Below are positions 58,431 to 64,000 of a stretch of DNA of 64,000 nt, piece after piece. The notes below the pieces were generated by a model, which did not search any database, was not told where the DNA came from, and was given only the letters and a program-made list of their open reading frames with translations. The position numbers were made by a program, and so were the translations under genes. Numbering within the stretch: the stretch's first letter is position 1; each line of letters opens with the position of its first letter. The stretch lies in the NCBI RefSeq assembly GCF_020886115.1, contig NZ_AP025185.1, positions 2,345,409-2,409,408 on the forward strand. Reading direction: 5' to 3'. Source of the stretch: Flavobacterium ammonificans. GTDB taxonomy: Bacteria; Bacteroidota; Bacteroidia; Flavobacteriales; Flavobacteriaceae.

Positions 58431-59672
58431 ATGCTAAATTTATTCAAAGAAAACGTTAAGATTGCAATTGGTTCAGTTCGAACTCAATTGTTGCGTACCA
58501 TACTAACCGTATTGATTATTGCTATTGGTATTACAGCCTTGGTAGGAATTCTTACTGTAGTGGCTGCACTAGAAAATACTCTTTCAGCTGATTTTGCTTC
58601 TATGGGCGCCAATACCTTCAACATCAATCAATACGAGAATACAACTCGAAACAGAGGAAATGAGGAACGAGAAATTATCAATCCAATTATTTCCTATCCT
58701 GAAGCCGTTGCATTTCAAGACAAATTTAAATACCCTTTTACAGAAACTTCCCTTTCATTTACTGCTACATCAAGAGCAGAAGTAAAATATGAAGCTAATG
58801 AGACAGATCCTGAAATAAAAGTAGTTGGTGTAGATGAAAATTTTATTCCTAACTCTGGTTTAGAAACTAGTTTGGGTCGCAACTTCAACGGATTTGATAT
58901 TGATAACAATACGTATGTATGTGTTGTGGGGTCTGATTTTGAAAAAGGTTTGCTCAAAGATGTAAACCCTATAAATAAAATTATTTCAATTCGTGGCGCT
59001 AAATTTAAAGTTATCGGAGTATTGAAAGAGAAAGGATCAACTTTTGGAAATAGCCAAGATTTACGAGTTTTAATTCCAATTCAAGTGGCTCGTTCTTTAT
59101 TTACAGCACCTAATATCAACTACAGTTTGAGTGTAATGGTGAATAAAAAAGAACTGTTAGAACAAGCTATTGATAATGCCACCAGTACAATGCGACGTGT
59201 TCGAAAATTGAGCCCTGTAAAAGACAATAATTTTGGTGTAGTACGTTCCGACGATTTGATTAACCGAATCTTGAGTATTACTCAATACCTTGGATTAGCC
59301 TCTTGGCTTATTGGGGTAATTACTGTTTTAGGCTCATCCATTGCTTTAATGAACATTATGATTGTTTCGGTAACAGAAAGAACCAGAGAAATTGGTGTCC
59401 GAAAAGCCTTAGGAGCTAAAAAATCAACTATTGCATTTCAGTTTTTCATAGAAACCTTATTAATAGGACAATTAGGTGGATTAGTCGGAATTGTTTTTGG
59501 AATCTTAATTGGTTTCGGAATTGCAACTGCCATGGACTTTACCTTTGTTATTCCTTGGGGTGCGATAATGGCAGCCTTCATCACTAGTTTTATTGTGGCA
59601 ATCGTTTCAGGCTTATATCCTGCAATTAAAGCAGCGGTATTAGATCCAATAGAAGCGTTGCGCTACGAATAA
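58431..59672 (+). CDS. MacB-like ABC transporter permease
   Basis: This 413-residue inner-membrane protein of the MacB/FtsX type has one N-terminal membrane span (LLRTILTVLIIAIGITALVGI), a large periplasmic MacB-PCD domain (about 50-265), and three C-terminal spans. The family motif VSVTERTREIGVRKALGAKK precedes the second-last span group, and PAIKAAVLDPIEALRYE ends the protein. Such permeases transmit force to the periplasm with an ATPase partner, exporting lipoproteins, toxins or drugs. No ATPase gene is adjacent; the partner must be elsewhere. It is monocistronic. Confidence 0.92.
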   Translation: MLNLFKENVKIAIGSVRTQLLRTILTVLIIAIGITALVGILTVVAALENTLSADFASMGANTFNINQYENTTRNRGNEEREIINPIISYPEAVAFQDKFKYPFTETSLSFTATSRAEVKYEANETDPEIKVVGVDENFIPNSGLETSLGRNFNGFDIDNNTYVCVVGSDFEKGLLKDVNPINKIISIRGAKFKVIGVLKEKGSTFGNSQDLRVLIPIQVARSLFTAPNINYSLSVMVNKKELLEQAIDNATSTMRRVRKLSPVKDNNFGVVRSDDLINRILSITQYLGLASWLIGVITVLGSSIALMNIMIVSVTERTREIGVRKALGAKKSTIAFQFFIETLLIGQLGGLVGIVFGILIGFGIATAMDFTFVIPWGAIMAAFITSFIVAIVSGLYPAIKAAVLDPIEALRYE

Positions 59673-59678
59673 AGCCAT

Positions 59679-59716
59679 TTGCGATTTACGATGTTGGATT
59701 TACGAAAAATCGTACG
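59679..59716. repeat. ATTTACGAT-type repeat with inverted halves
   Basis: GCGATTTACGATG and later CGTCTTAAATCGC form an imperfect inverted repeat. The motif ATTTACGA occurs twice. It resembles the repeat upstream of hisS and overlaps the 3' end region of prmC. Confidence 0.5.
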
Positions 59717-59718
59717 TC

Positions 59719-60597
59719 TTAAATCGCACATTGAATCATTCTATCATTACCGTAAATATCTTTTCTAAGTACGGTGCCTTTGAAACCCATCTCTTGAAGT
59801 AAATCGAACGTTTCTTGACCTAAATATTGGTTGATTTCAAAATACAATTGACCATTCGGACATAGATTTTTCTTTGCTAATTGCGCAATTTTTCTATAAA
59901 AAATCAAAGCATCATTATCTTCTACAAAAAGTGCTAAATGAGGTTCGTTGTCCAAAACATTTTTCTTGATTTCTTGTTTTTCCAAATGACGTACATAAGG
60001 CGGATTCGAAACAATTAGGTCAAATTGCTGAACTAAATCTTCGGTTTCTAAAATACTTTGATGAATGAACTGAATAGCAACTTGATTTAATTCGGCATTT
60101 TTTTGTGCTGTAGCCAAAGCTTTGTCGGAAACATCTAAAGCAAATACTTCCGCATTGGGTAAATTCTTAGCTAACGAAATGGCAATGCAACCACTCCCCG
60201 TTCCGATATCCAGAATTTTGAACTTTGAACTTTGTCCCGAAACTTCGGGATTGAACTTTGTCCCGAAATTTCGGGATTGAATTATCCAATCCACCAGCTC
60301 TTCCGTTTCAGGTCTCGGAATCAAAACATTGGAATTGACTTCAAATTCTAATCCGTAAAAATGAGTAGTGCCTAATAGATATTGTACCGGAATTTCTTTT
60401 TTTAGTTGTTCCAAAATCAAATTCCATGTTTCCAATTCTGCTTTCGAAAAAACTAAATCAGGTTGCAAAGCCAAATCCACCCGCTTTAGTTGATGTTTAG
60501 CTTCTAAAATGAGATAGAAAAAACTCTCCGCCTCTCCTGCATCATATAGTGGAGTCAGTTCTTGAATAAATTGGTCTCGGTAGTGTTTAATAGTCAT
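59719..60597 (-). CDS. prmC: Release-factor glutamine methyltransferase
   Basis: PrmC methylates the GGQ glutamine of RF1 and RF2; RF1 is encoded at 2220-3296. The 292-residue protein has an N-terminal helical domain, VLIPRPETEELVDWII, the SAM-binding LDIGTGSGCIAISLA and the catalytic SNPPYVRHLEK. Between the PRPETEELV motif and the SAM loop there is an extra segment (about SRNFGTKFNPEVSGQSSKF) encoded by a tandem 26-nt repeat. It makes the loop roughly 15 residues longer than in E. coli PrmC. It is followed by the permease on the opposite strand. Confidence 0.93.
   Translation of the reverse strand: MTIKHYRDQFIQELTPLYDAGEAESFFYLILEAKHQLKRVDLALQPDLVFSKAELETWNLILEQLKKEIPVQYLLGTTHFYGLEFEVNSNVLIPRPETEELVDWIIQSRNFGTKFNPEVSGQSSKFKILDIGTGSGCIAISLAKNLPNAEVFALDVSDKALATAQKNAELNQVAIQFIHQSILETEDLVQQFDLIVSNPPYVRHLEKQEIKKNVLDNEPHLALFVEDNDALIFYRKIAQLAKKNLCPNGQLYFEINQYLGQETFDLLQEMGFKGTVLRKDIYGNDRMIQCAI
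60225..60276. repeat. 26-nt tandem repeat inside prmC
   Basis: Two adjacent 26-nt units (60225-60250 and 60251-60276) differ at one base. Each contains a palindrome TCCCGAAAnTTCGGGA; the second (TCCCGAAATTTCGGGA) is perfect over 16 bp. They lie in the coding frame of prmC and are translated. Confidence 0.85.
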
Positions 60598-60618
60598 GTT
60601 TTAAGAATCAAAGTAGTT

Positions 60619-61104
60619 TTACAAATCTTGCAACATCCAAACCGGACAACTCGTATGTCCAGTGCAGCCCATTGGCGCATCTAGGTATTCAAAACCTGAT
60701 TTTTTATATAATTTTTGTGCTGCATGCATGAACGGCATGGTTTCCAAATAACACTTTTCGAAACCAAACTCCCTAGCTGATTGCAAACAAATCGCCATCA
60801 TTTCGCTTCCAATTCCTTTCCCACGAGTCTCTGGTAAAAAATACATTTTTTGCAATTCGCAAATGCTTGGCGCTTCATTTTCCAGAGGAGCAATTCCGGC
60901 AACACCCTTAATTTTTCCGTCATGTTCTACAACATAATATACAGATCTAGGTTTATTGTATTCTTCGTACATCAAATCCAAATAAGGATCTTCGTAAGCA
61001 GTTCCTACTTTGGGAATATTCAATTCGTCAAAAACTGCACGTATTAATTCAGCTACTGCCGCATTGTCTTTTTTTTCGATTTTCCTGATAAGCCAATTCT
61101 CCAT
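60619..61104 (-). CDS. GNAT-family N-acetyltransferase
   Basis: This acetyltransferase of about 161 residues is assigned the start MENWLIRKIEKKD (complement of 61102-61104); the extra nine in-frame residues upstream are not family-like. The acetyl-CoA loop is PETRGKGIGSEMM, with the fold segments VVEHDGKIKGVAGIAPL and YLETMPFMHAAQKLYKKSGFEYL. The C-terminus has GCTGHTSCPVWM with two cysteines. The substrate is unknown. Confidence 0.85.
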   Translation of the reverse strand: MENWLIRKIEKKDNAAVAELIRAVFDELNIPKVGTAYEDPYLDLMYEEYNKPRSVYYVVEHDGKIKGVAGIAPLENEAPSICELQKMYFLPETRGKGIGSEMMAICLQSAREFGFEKCYLETMPFMHAAQKLYKKSGFEYLDAPMGCTGHTSCPVWMLQDL

Positions 61105-61194
61105 TTGTATAAAAGCTAATTTGAAAGGCAAAAGTAACTATTGTTTATTACAATTTTCGAAACTTACCTCATAAATAGAAAAGCTAAAAAGTAG

Positions 61195-61202
61195 TACTTT
61201 TG
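61195..61202 (+). promoter_or_regulatory. -7 box directly before ribD
   Basis: TACTTTTG is an exact TAnnTTTG match ending 4 bp before the ribD ATG (61207). The predicted start point falls at the start codon, so a leaderless mRNA is expected and a leader riboswitch is excluded. Confidence 0.5.
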
Positions 61203-61206
61203 TATT

Positions 61207-62250
61207 ATGAACAATCACGAATACTTTATTGCTCGTTGCATCGAACTCGCCAAAAACGGTTTTGGAACTACCTATCCCAATCCGATGGTGGGGAGTGTGA
61301 TTGTATATGATGGTCAAATCATTGGCGAAGGGTGGCACCGAAAAGCAGGCGAAGCTCATGCCGAAGTCAACGCCATACGTTCTGTAAAAGACCCATCAGT
61401 ATTAGACAAAGCAACTATCTATGTAAGTTTAGAACCTTGCAGTCATTTTGGAAAAACGCCTCCGTGTTGCGATTTGATTATTGAAAATAAAATTCCGAAT
61501 GTTGTTATTGGCACAGTCGATTCTAATATAAAGGTAGCTGGAAATGGCATTAAACGATTGAAAGAAGCTGGAGCAAATGTCATTGTTGGGATTTTGGAAA
61601 AAGAATGTCACGAACTCAACCAACGCTTTTTTACGTTTCACGAAAAGAAAAGACCATATATTATATTGAAGTGGGCGCAAACCCAAGACGGCTTTATTGC
61701 TCCTTTAGAAAAAAAAGAACAAAAACCCGTTTGGATAACTAATTCCTATTCTAGACAATTAGTGCATAAATGGCGTGCCGAGGAACAAGCTATTTTAGTA
61801 GGAACACAAACCGTGATAGATGACAACCCTCAATTAAACACAAGAGATTGGGAAGGCAACAACCCTATCCGAGTAGTAATTGACCAAAATAATCGCGTTC
61901 CAAAAACTGCACACGTATTTGACAATCAATTAAAAACTATCGTGTTTTCTAAATATAATGTGATGCTAGCTTCTGAGAATATCATCTACGAATCAATTGA
62001 TTTTCAACAAAATATAGCGCAACAAATTCTGGAACGATTGTACCAACACCAAATTCAATCGATAATTATTGAAGGAGGCGCTCAAACATTGCAGACTTTT
62101 ATAGATGCCAATCTTTGGGATGAAGCACGTGTTTTTATTGGAAAAAGTCAATTTGGCAACGGAATAAAAGCACCTATATTAAATACGGCCCCGTCAAAAA
62201 AAGAAAAAATAGGAACCGATGAATTACTAATAATTAGAAATTATGATTGA
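61207..62250 (+). CDS. ribD: Bifunctional riboflavin deaminase/reductase
   Basis: It carries out the second and third steps of riboflavin synthesis. The 347-residue protein has an N-terminal deaminase with zinc motif GEAHAEVNAI and EPCSHFGKTPPCCD, and a C-terminal reductase with LKWAQTQDGFIA, VGTQTVIDDNPQL and IIEGGAQTLQTFI. Other riboflavin genes are not in the window. The 3' end overlaps the next HAD gene by 8 bp, so these two are translationally coupled. Confidence 0.95.
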   Translation: MNNHEYFIARCIELAKNGFGTTYPNPMVGSVIVYDGQIIGEGWHRKAGEAHAEVNAIRSVKDPSVLDKATIYVSLEPCSHFGKTPPCCDLIIENKIPNVVIGTVDSNIKVAGNGIKRLKEAGANVIVGILEKECHELNQRFFTFHEKKRPYIILKWAQTQDGFIAPLEKKEQKPVWITNSYSRQLVHKWRAEEQAILVGTQTVIDDNPQLNTRDWEGNNPIRVVIDQNNRVPKTAHVFDNQLKTIVFSKYNVMLASENIIYESIDFQQNIAQQILERLYQHQIQSIIIEGGAQTLQTFIDANLWDEARVFIGKSQFGNGIKAPILNTAPSKKEKIGTDELLIIRNYD

Positions 62251-62845
62251 TACTATTATTTTTGATTTTGGAGATATTTTCATCAATTTGGACAAACAAG
62301 CCACTATTGATGGTTTACAACGTTTGGGTTTAACTTCTTGGAACGAAGATTTAGACCAATTGAATATATCTTTTGAAAAAGGGCAAATTTCAAAAGAGAA
62401 CTTTTTGCTTGGAATTCAAAAACATATCCCTAACGCCTCGATTGAGGAAATTTTAGCTGCTTGGAATGCTGTTTTGTTGGATTTTCCATTACATCGATTG
62501 GAATTTTTACAACTATTATCTCATAAATACCGCCTCTTTTTGTTGAGTAACACCGATTCAATACATATTAATCATTTTGAACAAAGAGAAGGTGCTTCAT
62601 TTTACGGTGCATTTTACCAATGTTTTGAAAAAGTGTATTTTTCTTATGAAATGGGAATGCGAAAACCCGATACCGAAATCTACACTACACTGATTCGTCA
62701 ACACGAACTATTACCAAAACACACTTTATTTGTAGATGATAAAAAAGACAATACTGATGCTGCTAAAGCTTTAGGCCTAAACGTTTGGAATCTTCAAGTA
62801 GGTCAAGAAGATGTAATTGAACTTTTGGAAAAAAACATAATTTAG
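62243..62845 (+). CDS. HAD-superfamily hydrolase
   Basis: This 200-residue protein has HAD motif I as IIFDFGDIFINLD. The nucleophile Asp8 is present, but the usual Asp+2 is Gly10, as in dehalogenase-like or YihX-type members. Motif II is LLSNTDSIH and motif III/IV appears as MRKPDTEIY and LFVDDKKDNTDAA. The cap is of the C1 type. It overlaps ribD by 8 bp. A riboflavin-pathway phosphatase (for the ribD product) is an attractive but unproven role. Confidence 0.85.
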   Translation: MIDTIIFDFGDIFINLDKQATIDGLQRLGLTSWNEDLDQLNISFEKGQISKENFLLGIQKHIPNASIEEILAAWNAVLLDFPLHRLEFLQLLSHKYRLFLLSNTDSIHINHFEQREGASFYGAFYQCFEKVYFSYEMGMRKPDTEIYTTLIRQHELLPKHTLFVDDKKDNTDAAKALGLNVWNLQVGQEDVIELLEKNII

Positions 62846-62860
62846 ACTACAGTTTACCAA

Positions 62861-63487
62861 TTGGAAATCAAAGACACTTATACTACGATTGCACAGGCTA
62901 CTGATGAAGTTCTATTCAAAGAAAAGAGCAGTAAATTCTTTGGCTATGCCTATCCAATTGAGTCTGAAGAAGAAGTAAAACCGCTAATTGACATTTTACG
63001 AAAACAACATCCGCATGCAGTACATTATTGTTATGCGTACCAAATTGGCACCGAAAAAATAAGTTACAGAGCTAATGATGATGGAGAACCTAGCAATACT
63101 GCAGGAGCTCCCATTTATGGACAAATTCAATCTTTTGGCTTGACCAATGTGCTTTTAGTTGTTGTTCGAATCTTTGGCGGAATGAAATTAGGAGTTGGCG
63201 GCTTAATAACCGCATACAAAACCACGGCACAATTGGTTTTAGAAGATGCCGAAATTATTGAAAAAACCATCGATATTCATTTTTTGATTTCGTTTGACTA
63301 CAAAAACATGAATAAAGTGATGCGTGTAATCAAAGAAAAAAAGCTAGACATCATAAATCAAACGATGGAAATCGAAGATACTGGAATTGCAATTGGAAAA
63401 ATAGAAATCAAAACTCGAAAAAAAAATGCCGAAATGATTTTCGACATTTTTGATAAATTATTTGAAATCGATATTAAACGCTTATAA
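62861..63487 (+). CDS. YigZ/IMPACT-family protein
   Basis: This 208-residue member of the IMPACT (UPF0029) family has the signature SKFFGYAYPIESEEE, HAVHYCYAYQIG, RANDDGEPSNTAGAPIYG and VVVRIFGGMKLGVGGLI. A C-terminal domain (DUF1949-type) starts near residue 140. Bacterial YigZ binds nucleic acid; the eukaryotic IMPACT protein regulates translation. The start codon is TTG (62861), with no ATG before the conserved region. It lies 15 bp after the HAD gene and probably in the same operon. Confidence 0.9.
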   Translation: MEIKDTYTTIAQATDEVLFKEKSSKFFGYAYPIESEEEVKPLIDILRKQHPHAVHYCYAYQIGTEKISYRANDDGEPSNTAGAPIYGQIQSFGLTNVLLVVVRIFGGMKLGVGGLITAYKTTAQLVLEDAEIIEKTIDIHFLISFDYKNMNKVMRVIKEKKLDIINQTMEIEDTGIAIGKIEIKTRKKNAEMIFDIFDKLFEIDIKRL

Positions 63488-63510
63488 AAAAGCAAAAAAT
63501 CTACGATTTA

Positions 63511-63912
63511 TTACATATCTTTTAGAAGATCTAAAATATAATCTGGAGGAGCAATTGGACGACCTGTTTTAAGGGACACAAAAACCAAAATAAATTCGGC
63601 AGTTGTTAATAACTCATTCAATTCATTATATATCTTACAATCAAATTCTATCTTAACAGAAGACTGGCTTTTGAAAGCTGTATGAACAGTGAGTAACTCA
63701 TCGTATCGCGCTGACTTTTTATAATTAATATTCATAGAAACAATTGGAAGTGCAATTCCTTCTTCTTCCATTTTTTTATACGAAACTCCCTTATTTCTAA
63801 GCCATTCCACTCGACCCATCTCGAAATAAGGAATATAATTTCCATGATATACTACGCCCATTTGGTCTGTTTCAGAGTAACGAACACGTACTTGAATTTG
63901 ATGATCTTTCAT
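63511..63912 (-). CDS. Acyl-CoA thioesterase, hotdog fold (YbgC-like)
   Basis: This 133-residue 4HBT-type thioesterase has the active-site signature VRYSETDQMGVVYHGNYI, with the catalytic Asp in TDQMG and the conserved HGNY, followed by YFEMGRVEWLRNKG. Relatives hydrolyse short- to medium-chain acyl-CoA. It ends 23 bp from the converging IMPACT gene. Its own promoter should lie in the last 88 bp of the window, where no clear -7 box is seen. Confidence 0.9.
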   Translation of the reverse strand: MKDHQIQVRVRYSETDQMGVVYHGNYIPYFEMGRVEWLRNKGVSYKKMEEEGIALPIVSMNINYKKSARYDELLTVHTAFKSQSSVKIEFDCKIYNELNELLTTAEFILVFVSLKTGRPIAPPDYILDLLKDM

Positions 63913-64000
63913 TATTTATTATTTAATTTTTATTGATTCTAAAAAGCCCTATACAACAATATTTTTACAAAAAAATCTATTGAATAATTTTTTTTTAAAG

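Overview
The window is a low-G+C chromosome segment of a Flavobacterium-like member of the Bacteroidetes. The signs are the AT-rich intergenic DNA, promoters built on the Bacteroidetes -7 box TAnnTTTG with no obvious Shine-Dalgarno sequences, a fused SecDF, TonB-dependent receptors carrying a carboxypeptidase-regulatory domain, and a set of short lineage-type repeats. No tRNA, rRNA, CRISPR array, prophage or classical IS transposase was seen. Most of the window is housekeeping.

Layout. 1-6.4 kb: the start of a secreted protein, an alpha/beta hydrolase, pyrF, prfA, a lipoprotein and an exported catalase-peroxidase (katG). 6.6-9.7 kb: a siderophore receptor plus a PepSY-type membrane protein, divergent from katG, with two identical 13-bp palindromes around the receptor promoter. 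9.7-18 kb: valS, a DUF1573 protein, an aminotransferase, folE, cysS, yidD, lgt. 18-28.3 kb (minus strand): prolyl oligopeptidase, secDF, mdh, gyrB, asnB. 28.3-31.7 kb: a restriction-modification island (XRE regulator, Dam-like methylase, AlwI-family endonuclease) with a different inverted-repeat element at each end. 31.8-37.1 kb: an operon of a 1003-residue TPR protein, a plugless outer-membrane barrel and a GreA-like factor. 37.2-45.7 kb (plus strand): ftsE, an rRNA/tRNA methyltransferase, relA/spoT, a Fur-family regulator, purA, a GH5-like lipoprotein, a Nudix hydrolase and meaB. 45.7-48.7 kb: a small acidic protein, a MATE transporter and mtaB. 48.7-49.4 kb: repeat-rich DNA with a GIY-YIG nuclease. 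49.4-58.2 kb (minus strand): a Cof phosphatase, a DUF2007 protein, a one-domain DEAD protein, a sigma-54 activator, natAB, dnaJ, grpE and hisS. 58.4-64 kb: a MacB-like permease, prmC, a GNAT protein, ribD, a HAD protein, an IMPACT protein and a thioesterase.

How the genes connect. Translation is heavily represented: valS, cysS, hisS, prfA, mtaB, and prmC, whose product methylates the GGQ loop of the release factor encoded by prfA. Envelope biogenesis is represented by secDF, yidD, lgt, ftsE and the TPR/barrel operon. Iron and peroxide handling come together at katG and the receptor, with a Fur-family gene elsewhere.

Two observations stand out. First, a GIY-YIG nuclease gene sits in a 468-bp unit bounded by 31-bp perfect inverted repeats. 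The right repeat begins at the last base of the nuclease stop codon, so this looks like a minimal mobile element. Second, a 62-77 nt intergenic element occurs three times, upstream of and co-oriented with prfA, cysS and mtaB. Its outer and inner stems change by compensatory substitutions between copies, which points to a conserved folded element. Coordinates and motifs were read by eye; no database search or folding program was run.
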